Positions 8,407-17,046 are shown, numbered from the stretch's first letter. The stretch: 62,498 nt of DNA from CAYJHC01 sp964369805 (GCA_964369805.1 CAYJFM010000007.1:1-62498), one strand, 5' to 3'. Notes: a model not told the origin generated them from the letters alone. A program made the numbers and translations.

Positions 8407-8745
8407 CTAAATGACTGTTGGATCTTTTAGTTTAGCAAAATATTCATCATTAGGTGTTTGATTTTCATCTGGGGTTGTGAGTTCTTTTAAAATTAAACCT
8501 GCCCTCACACTGCCTTCATTATTTATTCTATAAAGGGTCAGTTTTCCATCTAATCTGCTTTCTACGATGCCTGATTCGCAAAGAATTTTCATATGATATG
8601 ATAATGAAGATTGTCCAATATCCATCAAATCAATTAAAACGCAGCCGCATTTTTCACCTTCTTTAAGGTGATCTAAAATTACTAATCTTTTTTCATCACA
8701 TAAAGCTTTGAACACTTTTGCATTTCGTTTGTAATTATTTGTCAA
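8407..8745 (-). CDS. arsR: ArsR-family arsenic-responsive repressor
   Basis: 112 residues with a winged helix-turn-helix. The alpha-3 region has KCGCVLIDLM, matching the ELCVCDL metalloid-sensing site, followed by the recognition helix GQSSLSYHMKIL and wing RLDGKLTLYRIN. The start is TTG, supported by AAGGAGGG at 5-6 bases. Predicted to repress this operon until arsenite or antimonite binds the cysteines; two 20-bp operators bracket its promoter and three more lie before the permease. Confidence 0.9.
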   Translation of the reverse strand: MTNNYKRNAKVFKALCDEKRLVILDHLKEGEKCGCVLIDLMDIGQSSLSYHMKILCESGIVESRLDGKLTLYRINNEGSVRAGLILKELTTPDENQTPNDEYFAKLKDPTVI

Positions 8746-8762
8746 CTTACCCTCCTTTTTTT

Positions 8763-8840
8763 ATATCAAATTATTTCGATATGTTTATTCTAAAGCATGG
8801 TATATAGTTTGTCAACAGTAATATCAAAAAAAAATGATAT
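8763..8840 (-). promoter_or_regulatory. arsR promoter with flanking ArsR operators
   Basis: On the minus strand, TTGACA (8810-8815) and TAGAAT (8787-8792) are separated by 17 bases. A 20-bp operator overlaps the transcript start (8763-8782, ATATC...CGATAT) and a second, perfect ATATCA-N8-TGATAT, lies just upstream of the -35 (8821-8840). Binding to both could loop or occlude the promoter. Confidence 0.75.
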
Positions 8841-8894
8841 GAATTTTTCGAAATATATTACTGATTAGGAAGGGGAATTTAGTGAGCTAAAATA

Positions 8895-8923
8895 TGTACA
8901 AAACAAGTAAAAGAGGGTATAAT
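8895..8923 (+). promoter_or_regulatory. Promoter of the flavin reductase gene
   Basis: TGTACA (8895-8900) and a perfect TATAAT (8918-8923) are spaced by 17 bases, about 55 bases before the start codon. Confidence 0.55.
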
Positions 8924-8977
8924 AAATTCTGTTAGATTTGTTCTTTAAAGATGTAATAATGAATTTAGAGGGGAAAA

Positions 8978-9538
8978 ATGAAAACAATACTATTTATTAA
9001 CGCCTGTCTTAGAGGAGAACATTCAAGGTCTCTAAGAATAGCAGAAGCTTATTTGGAAAAACTAAAAAAAAATGAAGACTTTCACTTAATTGAAAGAAAT
9101 CTTGCAGAAGAAAAATTTTTATTCTATAATGGAAAGTCTTTTGATGAAAATGGAGATTTAAAGCATACTGAAATTGAACTAGCAAAAGAATTTGCTAATT
9201 CAGATGAAATCATCATTGCTTCTCCATTTTGGGAATTTATGTTCCCATCTATATTAAGCTCTTATTTAGAGAAAGCATCTGTGGCTGGTATAACCTTTGA
9301 TTACAATGAAAAAGGTAGCGTGGGACTTTGCAAAGGGAAATTATTGACATACATATACACTGCAGGAGATTTTTTGAAAGAGGAAGATAAGATAAGTGAA
9401 CAATACTTTGCTAGACTATCAAGATTTTACGGAATAGAAAATTTCAACTCCATATATGCAGATGGACTTGACGTTTTACCTGAAAAAGCTGATGAAAGAA
9501 TAAACAAAGTCTTAGGTGAAATTTATGAAAATGTTTAG
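8978..9538 (+). CDS. Flavodoxin-fold NAD(P)H oxidoreductase (AzoR/NQO-like)
   Basis: 186 residues. The N-terminus MKTILFINACLRGEHSRSLRIAEAYLEKL is the phosphate-binding loop of FMN-dependent azoreductases and quinone reductases. ASPFWEFMFPSILSSYLEKASVAGITFDYNEKG matches the family FMN/substrate segment. Such enzymes reduce quinones, nitro or azo compounds with two electrons from NAD(P)H. ATG 8978 follows GAGGGGAAAA. Its 3' end overlaps the prepilin gene by 14 bases, an unexpected pairing. Confidence 0.8.
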   Translation: MKTILFINACLRGEHSRSLRIAEAYLEKLKKNEDFHLIERNLAEEKFLFYNGKSFDENGDLKHTEIELAKEFANSDEIIIASPFWEFMFPSILSSYLEKASVAGITFDYNEKGSVGLCKGKLLTYIYTAGDFLKEEDKISEQYFARLSRFYGIENFNSIYADGLDVLPEKADERINKVLGEIYENV

Positions 9539-10151
9539 ACGGAAGAACAATAGAAATGGCTTTACCTTAATGGAGATTATTATTGTTATAGCAATAATTG
9601 CCATTTTAGCTGTTATCGCTATTCCTACTGTTACAGGATACGTAGAAGAGGCCAAGCAAATAGCCGATTTGCAGATGGCTAGTAATATAATTACAGCGGC
9701 CCAGATAGCCATGGCATCACCTGGAAGTGGCATACCTCCAAACACATTAGTAGAAATCCTTTGGAATACTGGCCCTGAAACACAGCCAGCAAATAGAAGA
9801 GGAACAATTTTGATGAGATACCCTGATACAGGAGGGAGAGTATCTGTTTTGAAAGGGACGGTAAACAGTTTAAAGCCTACAGATCAAAGTCCAGCTCAAA
9901 AAGAGCATTTTAATACACTGTTACTAGAACCTTTTAATGTAGATGTAGTGCCGTATACTGACTTTGGAGCAAGTGGATATTTTGGAATGCTAGGAGAGGC
10001 TAAGTCAAAAGCGGGGCAGTCAACTAGTTTTGTTATTCACCTAAACTCGACTACTGGTGAGGTAGCATTAGCATCCCATGGTACTGCTGCAGATTCAAAT
10101 ATTTGGATTGATGAAATAGGTGTAGGAGATTATATTCTAAGGGCACCATAA
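9525..10151 (+). CDS. Type IV prepilin-like protein
   Basis: 208 residues. A short basic leader (MKMFRRKNNRNG) precedes FTLMEIIIVIAIIAILAVIAIP, the class III signal with cleavage after Gly and Glu at +5 of the mature protein. The pilin alpha-helix TGYVEEAKQIADLQMASNIITAAQ follows, then a globular domain of about 140 residues with no cysteines. I chose ATG 9525 because AGGTG stands 6 bases upstream; GTG 9516 is also open. It overlaps the reductase gene and is about 10 kb from the pilus assembly cluster at 19.9-24.8 kb. Could be a pilin, pseudopilin or competence pilin. Confidence 0.85.
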   Translation: MKMFRRKNNRNGFTLMEIIIVIAIIAILAVIAIPTVTGYVEEAKQIADLQMASNIITAAQIAMASPGSGIPPNTLVEILWNTGPETQPANRRGTILMRYPDTGGRVSVLKGTVNSLKPTDQSPAQKEHFNTLLLEPFNVDVVPYTDFGASGYFGMLGEAKSKAGQSTSFVIHLNSTTGEVALASHGTAADSNIWIDEIGVGDYILRAP

Positions 10152-10183
10152 ATATACAGACCAATAATAGGAAGGAGAGCTTA

Positions 10184-10276
10184 ATGAGTAATTTAATGAT
10201 TATAATTATATGTACCTTAATTGGTGCAGCCATTGGTGGCTTATATAGTTATTTAAAAAACAAAAAAAAGAAATAG
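10184..10276 (+). CDS. 30-residue single-span membrane peptide
   Basis: A short frame with an excellent ribosome binding site (GGAAGGAGAGC) starts 32 bases after the prepilin stop. The peptide has one hydrophobic helix, residues 4-20, with one Cys and a GAAIGG small-residue patch, then a lysine-rich tail (KNKKKK). It resembles small membrane proteins that modify larger complexes. No function can be assigned; a role with the adjacent prepilin is speculative. Confidence 0.6.
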   Translation: MSNLMIIIICTLIGAAIGGLYSYLKNKKKK

Positions 10277-10302
10277 CCAATACTAAATGTTAAATGCTAT
10301 GA

Positions 10303-10357
10303 AGCGAAATTATCAATGGTGATTTGTGTAAAAGTCCCAAGGTGATTTCGCTTTTTA
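10303..10357 (+). terminator. Possible terminator after the prepilin/peptide pair
   Basis: The 8-bp perfect stem AGCGAAAT / ATTTCGCT encloses about 34 bases and is followed by TTTTTATC. The long loop lowers confidence. Confidence 0.45.
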
Positions 10358-10412
10358 TCAATAGTTGAAAAGAATGAAGTTATGCTGATGTATTAATAAA
10401 GGAGAGGGTGAA

Positions 10413-11027
10413 ATGGAGCAAAGTATAATTGAAGTTACAGTGAAGAACCTTAGAAAGAAAGGGTATGAGGCAACTTGTTTTTTAAAAGCAAAGGATGCAG
10501 TTTTATACCTAGAAGAAAAAATACAAGGGAAAACAGTAGGACTAGGGGATTCGTTAACCATGAAAGAAATAGGCGTATATGAAGCCTTGTCTAAGCAAAA
10601 CAAAGTTTGGGACCCTTTGCCAACAAAAGATAATGGTGAATTCCTGGATGTAGCTAGGGCCTCTATGCAAACTGACATCTATTTAACTTCTGTAAATGCC
10701 ATAGCAGAGACAGGGGAATTAGTAAACATAGATGGTACTGGAAATAGAGTGGCTGGATCTCTATTTGGACATGAGAAGGTGTATTTTGTAATTGGCTCAA
10801 ATAAAATAGAAAAAGACCTTCAGCAGGCAATTCATAGAGCAAGAAATGTAGCTGCACCAAAGAACAGTAAAAAGTATAATCTAAAAACGCCATGTGTTAT
10901 TAAAGGAGATAAATGTTACGACTGTAAATCACCTGAGAGAATTTGTAATATGTTAGCAATTCACCTACACAAAATGAATGACATAGATATGGAAGTTGTC
11001 ATAATAGAGGGAGAATATGGATATTAA
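10413..11027 (+). CDS. LUD-domain (YkgG-type) protein
   Basis: 204 residues, single LUD domain. The stretch VGLGDSLTMKEIG and the pattern of Gly-rich loops (NIDGTGNRVAGSLFG, VYFVIGSNKIEKDLQQAIHRARNVAAP) fit the family. A cysteine cluster DKCYDCKSPERICN sits near residues 165-178 and could bind a metal. LUD proteins occur in lactate-utilisation complexes, but this stand-alone form with the Cys cluster is common in clostridia with unknown role. A good site (GGAGAGGG) precedes ATG 10413. Confidence 0.78.
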   Translation: MEQSIIEVTVKNLRKKGYEATCFLKAKDAVLYLEEKIQGKTVGLGDSLTMKEIGVYEALSKQNKVWDPLPTKDNGEFLDVARASMQTDIYLTSVNAIAETGELVNIDGTGNRVAGSLFGHEKVYFVIGSNKIEKDLQQAIHRARNVAAPKNSKKYNLKTPCVIKGDKCYDCKSPERICNMLAIHLHKMNDIDMEVVIIEGEYGY

Positions 11028-11032
11028 AATAA

Positions 11033-11066
11033 TGGGAGAAGTTAATCGGATAATTTCTCCCAATTT
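11033..11066 (+). terminator. Terminator after the LUD gene
   Basis: Stem TGGGAGAA / TTCTCCCA with a 14-base loop, followed by ATTTATTT. Confidence 0.75.
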
Positions 11067-11113
11067 ATTTAATGTAACTTTGAATAATATAGAAGTGGTT
11101 AATGTTAAAAGTA

Positions 11114-12469
11114 CTACCTATTTGAATTAAAGGATAAAGCAACTTCTCTAAGAGTAGTAATTGCAAAGTCTATGTCACCCTTTGACACAATGAGAGCAGG
11201 GCGGAGAGTAATGATGCTGCCCTCAATTAGCTTAAAGGCAAGGCCTTTTTTCATAGCCTCATACATAAGTGCTTCAGCCAAATCTGAATCTTTACGCATA
11301 GTTACTTTATCAGTAACTACGCAAAGACCAAGATGAAGGCCTAGGCCTGTAGCATAACCATAACAAGGGATGTCTTCACAAAGCTTATTTAATTCGGAGA
11401 GAAAGTAGTTTCCGATTTCTTGTGAGTTTTTCACTAAATTGTGTTTATCAATATACTCTATTTGTGCTAAGCCGGCAGCAGCGCAAAGTCCGTTTTTTTC
11501 ATGGGTGTAATGACCCACAGAATACTCTTCAAGCACATTATATTTTTCTTTAGCTATAATACCTGCAAAAGGTAAAATTCCACCACCAAGTGACTTGCCT
11601 AAAACTAGAATGTCAGGGCATATATATTGCTCGCAGGCGAAAAAAGTTCCTGTTCTCCCGAAACCCTCGATTACTTCATCAAAAATTAGTAAGGCACCAA
11701 ATTCTTCGCAAAGAGATTTAACTTTTCTCCAGAAATTTTTTGAAGGAATTATGGGAGTGGCGCTTATAGGTTCACCTATTACACAGGCAATTTCACCTTC
11801 TTTTTCAAAATATCTACGCATTTGCCGAATTATTTCATCATCAACTTTTTCTTTATTGGTAATCCCCCAAGGATTTGCTTTGTAGTTTGGAAAATCTACA
11901 TGGAAGGCTCCAGGAGCCATTGGACCTCTTCCTTTATTAAAGAGTAACTCCCCTCCAACACTAGAAGCTTGCATTCCTGCACCATGAAAAGAATCCCAGA
12001 AGGAAATAGTTTTATACCTACCGGTTGCGCACTTTGCTATGGTAATAGCCATTTCAATTGCTTCACTGCCACCTGGTGCAAAAAGCACTCTTGTAAGCTC
12101 AGCTGGGGCTTTCTCAACAAGTTTTTCTGCAAGAGAAGTGATTTTTTCATTAGTGTATCGCCGAGGCGTAAAGGTCTGCTTGGACTTTAATGCTTCAATT
12201 GTTGATTCGATTATGTAGGGGTTGTTAAAACCTGAGTTATGAACACCATTTCCGTGCATATCTAGATATTTTCTACCATCATGATCATAAAGGTATGCGC
12301 CTTCACAGTAATCTATAACTTGGAGAACAGGAGTACTTAAGCTTTGATGTAAAAAAATTTGCTCATCTCTTTTATATATTTCAAGAGCTTTTCCCTTTAT
12401 ATTATCTTTAATATAATCATCTCTGTATTTAGATTTATTAATATCTCCTTGCTCATTTCTAATTTCCAT
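11114..12469 (-). CDS. Class III aminotransferase-fold PLP enzyme, PbfA-like
   Basis: 451 residues. Class III features are present: GGSEAIEMAITIAK for PLP phosphate binding, LLIFDEVIEGFGRTG, and the Schiff-base lysine in LGKSLGGG. The segments HQSLSTPVLQV, DMHGNGVHNSGF, PRRYTN and WDSFHGAGMQASSVGGE resemble, from memory, the subfamily that includes PbfA, (R)-1-hydroxy-2-aminoethylphosphonate ammonia-lyase. No phosphonate genes are nearby, so that reaction is only a possibility; an omega- or diamine-transaminase remains the alternative. It stands alone, converging on the LUD gene and divergent from the thiamine operon. Confidence 0.75.
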   Translation of the reverse strand: MEIRNEQGDINKSKYRDDYIKDNIKGKALEIYKRDEQIFLHQSLSTPVLQVIDYCEGAYLYDHDGRKYLDMHGNGVHNSGFNNPYIIESTIEALKSKQTFTPRRYTNEKITSLAEKLVEKAPAELTRVLFAPGGSEAIEMAITIAKCATGRYKTISFWDSFHGAGMQASSVGGELLFNKGRGPMAPGAFHVDFPNYKANPWGITNKEKVDDEIIRQMRRYFEKEGEIACVIGEPISATPIIPSKNFWRKVKSLCEEFGALLIFDEVIEGFGRTGTFFACEQYICPDILVLGKSLGGGILPFAGIIAKEKYNVLEEYSVGHYTHEKNGLCAAAGLAQIEYIDKHNLVKNSQEIGNYFLSELNKLCEDIPCYGYATGLGLHLGLCVVTDKVTMRKDSDLAEALMYEAMKKGLAFKLIEGSIITLRPALIVSKGDIDFAITTLREVALSFNSNR

Positions 12470-12592
12470 AATCCCTCCCTGAAATCTTTGCTAATTAATA
12501 TAATCATTAATTGTACAGGTTTTAAAGAAAGCTATCTATCAGTCAAATATAAAATTATTGTAAAAAAAAGGTAAAGCTAAACATACTTTATC

Positions 12593-12621
12593 TTTACAAT
12601 ATATAAATTAACTGATAAAAT
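12593..12621 (+). promoter_or_regulatory. Promoter of the thiamine operon
   Basis: TTTACA (12593-12598) and TAAAAT (12616-12621) are spaced by 17 bases. Transcription would start near 12628, just before the TPP aptamer. Confidence 0.7.
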
Positions 12622-12637
12622 AGGATAGATTTAATAA

Positions 12638-12716
12638 CAGGGGAGCTTGTGTTCAGGCTGAGAGGAAATAGTAGTTTCGACCCATAACCTGATTTGGATA
12701 ATGCCAACGTAGGAAG
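12638..12716 (+). ncRNA. TPP riboswitch (THI-box) aptamer
   Basis: The aptamer core is recognisable: GGGGAGC, then TCAGGCTGAGAGG, a variable P3 region, GACCCATAACCTGAT, GGATAATGCC and ACGTAGGAA. Thiamine pyrophosphate binding here would control the downstream terminator and so thiCMED expression. Confidence 0.95.
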
Positions 12717-12729
12717 TATAATAGACTTT

Positions 12730-12764
12730 AAACGAGAAACAATACCAAAGTTTCTCGTTTTTTT
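12730..12764 (+). terminator. Riboswitch expression-platform terminator
   Basis: An 11-bp stem AAACGAGAAAC / GTTTCTCGTTT is followed by T7, 14 bases after the TPP aptamer and 20 bases before thiC. This is a transcription-attenuation arrangement. Confidence 0.9.
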
Positions 12765-12784
12765 GTAAACAAAAGGAGAAAAAC

Positions 12785-14083
12785 ATGTACACAACACAGA
12801 TGGATGCTGCAAGGCAAGGAATAATTACAAAAGAAATGGAAATAGTAGCTGAGAAAGAATACAGAACAGCCGAAGAAATTAGAGGTTTAGTTGCAAAAGG
12901 GCAGGTAGTTATTTGCGCCAATAAAAATCATAAATGTATTGATCCTGCAGGAGTTGGATCTATGTTAAAAACAAAAATTAATGTGAACTTAGGGGTTTCG
13001 AAGGACTGTAAGGACTATGATATTGAATTAGGAAAAGTAATGGCCGCTGTAAATATGGGGGCAGACGCAATCATGGATCTTTCATCTCATGGAGACACAA
13101 CTGGATTTAGAAGAAAATTAACTTCAGAATGTCCAGCAATGATAGGAACAGTGCCAGTATATGATTCGGTTATTCATTATAGAAGAGACTTAGCCACTCT
13201 TACCGCAAAGGACTTTATTGACGTAGTTCGACTACATGCGGAAGATGGAGTTGACTTTGTGACTTTACACTGTGGTATTACAAGAAAGACTATTGAGCAA
13301 ATAAGAAAACATAAGAGAAAAACAAATATAGTATCTAGAGGAGGGTCACTTGTATTTGCTTGGATGAGTATGACAGGAGAGGAAAACCCATTCTATGAGT
13401 ATTATGATGAAATTTTGGAAATTTGTAGAGAGCATGATGTTACTATTTCTCTTGGAGATGCTTGCAGACCAGGATGCCTTGCAGACGCAGGAGATGTTTG
13501 CCAAATTGAAGAGCTAGTAAGGCTTGGTGAATTAACAAAAAGAGCTTGGGAAAGAGATGTTCAAGTGATTGTTGAAGGCCCAGGCCATGTATCACTAGAT
13601 CAAGTGGAAGCTAATATGAAAATACAAGAGACAATTTGCATGGGTGCGCCTTTTTATGTGCTGGGACCACTGGTAACAGATATTGCACCTGGGTATGACC
13701 ATATAACAGGTGCTATTGGTGGTGCCGTAGCAGCGGCAGCTGGAGCAGCTTTTCTTTGCTATGTAACCCCAGCAGAGCACCTTGCACTGCCTAACTTAGA
13801 AGATGTAAAGCAGGGTATTATGGCTTCTAAAATTGCTGCTCACGCAGCTGATATTGCAAAAAAGGTGCCTCATGCTAGAGATATTGATGACAAGATGGCA
13901 GATGCAAGAAGGAACCTGGACTGGGATGGGCAGTGGGCCTGTGCCATGGATCCTGAGACTGCAAAAGCCATAAGAGCAGATAGAAGCCCAGAACATGAAG
14001 ATACCTGCTCAATGTGTGGAAAGTTCTGTGCAATTAGAAGTATGAATAAAGCATTAAATGACGAGTATATTGATATTCTTTAA
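12785..14083 (+). CDS. thiC: Phosphomethylpyrimidine synthase
   Basis: 432 residues. This radical SAM enzyme converts aminoimidazole ribotide to HMP phosphate. Family signatures are present: NPxN-like ANKNHKCIDPAGVG, NVNLGVSKDCKDYDIE, MDLSSHGDT, and the C-terminal [4Fe-4S] motif CSMCGKFCAI with C-x2-C-x4-C. First gene after the riboswitch, with AAAAGGAG as ribosome binding site. Confidence 0.97.
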   Translation: MYTTQMDAARQGIITKEMEIVAEKEYRTAEEIRGLVAKGQVVICANKNHKCIDPAGVGSMLKTKINVNLGVSKDCKDYDIELGKVMAAVNMGADAIMDLSSHGDTTGFRRKLTSECPAMIGTVPVYDSVIHYRRDLATLTAKDFIDVVRLHAEDGVDFVTLHCGITRKTIEQIRKHKRKTNIVSRGGSLVFAWMSMTGEENPFYEYYDEILEICREHDVTISLGDACRPGCLADAGDVCQIEELVRLGELTKRAWERDVQVIVEGPGHVSLDQVEANMKIQETICMGAPFYVLGPLVTDIAPGYDHITGAIGGAVAAAAGAAFLCYVTPAEHLALPNLEDVKQGIMASKIAAHAADIAKKVPHARDIDDKMADARRNLDWDGQWACAMDPETAKAIRADRSPEHEDTCSMCGKFCAIRSMNKALNDEYIDIL

Positions 14084-14157
14084 ATAGGATAACTGTTTTG
14101 GCAAAAATATAATATAGTTTAAGCAAGTAACTGGATAAAATAAGAAAGAGGGAGAAA

Positions 14158-14979
14158 ATGTTAAAAAGAAGTTTAGAAAAGTTAAAAAATAATCCACCAC
14201 TAATTCATAATATAACAAATTATGTTACAGTAAATGATTGTGCTAATATTTTGCTAGCTTGTGGTGCATCACCAATCATGTCAGATGAAATTAAGGAAGT
14301 AGAAGAAATTACTACGATTTGTACAGGGCTAAACATAAATATTGGCACATTAAATGAAAGAGCAATTAAATCTATGATTGCTGCTGGTAAGAAGGCTAAT
14401 GAACTTTCTCGTCCAGTTATTTTAGATCCTGTAGGAGTTGGAGCATCAAAACTTAGAAATGAAACTGCATCGAGGCTTTTAGAAGAAATACAGTTTACAG
14501 TTATTAGAGGAAATGTTTCGGAAATTAAAGCCTTGGCTGTTGGTTCAGGCGGAGCAAAGGGTGTAGATGCAGATATTGCAGATTTAATTACGGAGGACAC
14601 TTTGGAAGCAACGGTGAGCCTTGCAAAAAAATATGCAAAAAAAACAGGGGCTATTATTGCAATATCGGGTGCCATAGATATTGTAGCAGATGAAGAAAGG
14701 GCCTTTGTAATTCACAATGGTCATGAAATGATGGCTAGAATCACAGGTTCAGGATGCATGCTTTCTGCACTTTTGACTGCTTATGTGGCAGCAAATAGAG
14801 AAGAGTCTTTAGAAGCAGCTGCAGCTGCAGTGTGTGCAATGGGAATTTGCGGAGAAGTTGCAAAAGAAAGAATGTCAGTGCTAGATGGAAATTCTACGTA
14901 TAGAAACTATCTAATTGATGCTATGTATAACTTAGATGAAGAGGCATTAGAAAAAGGTAGCAAATATGAAATTAAATAA
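14158..14979 (+). CDS. thiM: Hydroxyethylthiazole kinase
   Basis: 273 residues. It phosphorylates the thiazole alcohol for salvage. Features: N-terminal PLIHNITNYVTVNDCANILLACGASPIMSDE substrate region, VILDPVGVGASKLR, and the ATP/anion-hole motif RITGSGCMLSAL with catalytic Cys. Its 3' end overlaps thiE by 14 bases. No de novo thiazole genes (thiS, thiG, thiH) lie in this operon, so thiazole may be salvaged or made elsewhere. Confidence 0.96.
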   Translation: MLKRSLEKLKNNPPLIHNITNYVTVNDCANILLACGASPIMSDEIKEVEEITTICTGLNINIGTLNERAIKSMIAAGKKANELSRPVILDPVGVGASKLRNETASRLLEEIQFTVIRGNVSEIKALAVGSGGAKGVDADIADLITEDTLEATVSLAKKYAKKTGAIIAISGAIDIVADEERAFVIHNGHEMMARITGSGCMLSALLTAYVAANREESLEAAAAAVCAMGICGEVAKERMSVLDGNSTYRNYLIDAMYNLDEEALEKGSKYEIK

Positions 14980-15610
14980 AGAACATATGTTACTCTATGC
15001 AGTTACAGATAGAGGGTGGCTTAAAGAGAAAACTTTAGCAGAGCAGGTAGAGGAAGCGCTGAAGGGCGGAGTTACATGTCTACAGCTACGGGAAAAGTAC
15101 TTAAGTGATGAAGACTTTCTAAGTGAAGCAATGGAAATAGGAAGTATATGTAAAAAGTATAATGTCCCCTTTATAATAAATGATAATGTTGAAGTTGCAA
15201 TAAAATGCAAAGCTGATGGAATACATATAGGACAGGAAGATATGGAGGCAAAGGCTGTACGAGAGAAGATAGGAAAGGACATGAGCCTTGGAGTTTCAGT
15301 GCATTCAAAAGAGGAAGCTTTGGATGCTGTAAATAAAGGGGCAAATTATCTTGGGGTTGGAGCAGTTTTTGCAACAGCAACAAAAGAAGATGCAAATACA
15401 GTTGATCATGAAACGCTAAAAGAGATATGCGAGTCAGTAAATGTACCAGTGGTTGCAATTGGAGGGATATATGACTATAATATCCATAAGCTTTCGAAAA
15501 CAGGTGTTGATGGTGTTGCTGTTGTAAGTGGAATTTTTGCAAAGAAAGATATTACATTGGCAGCTAAGGAATTACTGGGACTATCAAAAGAAATGGTAAA
15601 GGGTGAATAA
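14966..15610 (+). CDS. thiE: Thiamine-phosphate synthase
   Basis: 214 residues, TIM-barrel. It joins HMP-PP and thiazole phosphate to thiamine phosphate. Motifs: TCLQLREK, FIINDNVEVAIKCKADGIHIGQED, GVSVHSKEEA, YLGVGAVFATATKEDA and VPVVAIGGI. ATG 14966 lies inside thiM with GAAAAAGGTAG upstream, indicating translational coupling. Confidence 0.96.
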   Translation: MKLNKEHMLLYAVTDRGWLKEKTLAEQVEEALKGGVTCLQLREKYLSDEDFLSEAMEIGSICKKYNVPFIINDNVEVAIKCKADGIHIGQEDMEAKAVREKIGKDMSLGVSVHSKEEALDAVNKGANYLGVGAVFATATKEDANTVDHETLKEICESVNVPVVAIGGIYDYNIHKLSKTGVDGVAVVSGIFAKKDITLAAKELLGLSKEMVKGE

Positions 15611-16263
15611 TGATAAGGAATATGGAGTTTGCAATTTTTGACTTTGATGGGACAGTGTTAGATTCAATGCATATTTGGGAAAACCTGGGCCCAGAGTATC
15701 TAAAAAGTTTAGGCATAACGCCCAGTGAAACCCTTAAGAAAACACTCAAAACCTTAAGTTTAGAGCAGGCAGCAGATTACTTTAGAGCAGAGTACAAACT
15801 AGAAAAAAAAGCAGATGAAATAACTGAAGGCATTAATTCAAGGATTAAAAAGTTCTATAGTAGCGACCTTGTACTAAAAGAAGGGGCGATAGAGCTGTTA
15901 CACTCTTACAAAGCAAAGGGTATTAAAATGGCCATTGCAACAGCAACAGATAGACATTTGGTAGAAGCTTCTTTAAAAAAGAATAATCTAGAAAATATTT
16001 TTGATATCATTTTAACTTGCAAAGAAGTAGGGGCAGGAAAAGATACTCCTATTATTTTTGAAGAGGCTTTAAAGAAACTGGGTGGAAGTAAAGAAAATAC
16101 TTGGGTTTTCGAAGACGCACATCATGCAATAGTGAGTGCAAAAAAAGCAGGATTTACAGTTATTGCTATAGAAGACTACTCGGCAAGAAAAGAGAAAGAA
16201 AAAATTAAAGCAATGGTAGACTTATACCTTGAAACGTATGTAGGATGGGATGGTAAAATATGA
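15610..16263 (+). CDS. HAD-superfamily phosphatase of the thiamine operon
   Basis: 217 residues, HAD subfamily IA. Motif I is FDFDGTVLDS (nucleophile D, general acid D), motif II is IATATDRH, motif III Lys is within CKEVGAGKDTP, and motif IV is VFEDAHHAI. The start codon shares a base with the thiE stop and the end overlaps thiD by four bases (ATGA), so it is part of the thiamine operon. A thiamine-phosphate or HMP-phosphate phosphatase role is inferred from context only. ATG 15622 is a possible alternative start. Confidence 0.85.
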   Translation: MIRNMEFAIFDFDGTVLDSMHIWENLGPEYLKSLGITPSETLKKTLKTLSLEQAADYFRAEYKLEKKADEITEGINSRIKKFYSSDLVLKEGAIELLHSYKAKGIKMAIATATDRHLVEASLKKNNLENIFDIILTCKEVGAGKDTPIIFEEALKKLGGSKENTWVFEDAHHAIVSAKKAGFTVIAIEDYSARKEKEKIKAMVDLYLETYVGWDGKI

Positions 16264-17036
16264 AAAAAGTACTTACAATAGCAGGATCAGACTGCAGCGG
16301 TGGGGCAGGGATTCAAGCAGATTTAAAAACAATGACAGCCAATAATTGCTATGGAATGAGCGTGATCACAGCTTTGACCGCACAGAATACAAGAGGGGTT
16401 TCCGGAATTTTAAATATAGACTCAAGCTTTGTTGGTATGCAGCTTGATTCAGTTTTTACAGATATATTTCCAGATGCAATAAAAATAGGCATGGTATCTC
16501 AGGCAGAAATCATTAATATAATAAGTGAAAAGCTAAAAGAGTATGATGCAAAAGCAATAGTAGTGGACCCAGTAATGGTATCTACTAGTGGTTCAAAACT
16601 TTTGTCTGAAAGTGCAATGGAAGCCATAATAAAGAAATTAATCCCAATGGCCGATGTAATTACACCTAATATAAAAGAAGCGGAAGTCCTGTCAGAAATA
16701 AAAATAGAAACAGAGGAAGACATGATAAAATCCGCCGAAATAATATCAAAAATGTTAGATGGTGCAGTATTAATTAAAGGTGGACATTTAAAGGCCTCAG
16801 CCAATGATCTGCTATATTGGAATAATGAAATAACCTGGTTTGAAAGTAGGAGGATAAATAGTACAAACACACATGGAACAGGCTGTACATTATCCTCAGC
16901 AATAGCCTGTGGGCTAGCCAAAGGGCAAGATTTAAAATCAGCAATTTCAGAAGCTAAAGCCTATATAACAGGTGCTTTGAACGATGGATTAGATTTGGGT
17001 GGGGGGAGTGGTCCTCTTAATCATATGTGGTGTTAG
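16260..17036 (+). CDS. thiD: Hydroxymethylpyrimidine/phosphomethylpyrimidine kinase
   Basis: 258 residues, ribokinase fold. It phosphorylates HMP and HMP-P. Motifs: N-terminal AGSDCSGGAGIQADLKT, VVDPVMVSTSG, DVITPNIKEAEVL, and the C-terminal anion hole NTHGTGCTLSSAIA. Last gene of the operon, overlapping the HAD gene by ATGA and followed by a terminator. Confidence 0.96.
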   Translation: MKKVLTIAGSDCSGGAGIQADLKTMTANNCYGMSVITALTAQNTRGVSGILNIDSSFVGMQLDSVFTDIFPDAIKIGMVSQAEIINIISEKLKEYDAKAIVVDPVMVSTSGSKLLSESAMEAIIKKLIPMADVITPNIKEAEVLSEIKIETEEDMIKSAEIISKMLDGAVLIKGGHLKASANDLLYWNNEITWFESRRINSTNTHGTGCTLSSAIACGLAKGQDLKSAISEAKAYITGALNDGLDLGGGSGPLNHMWC

Positions 17037-17046
17037 GTTCTATTTT

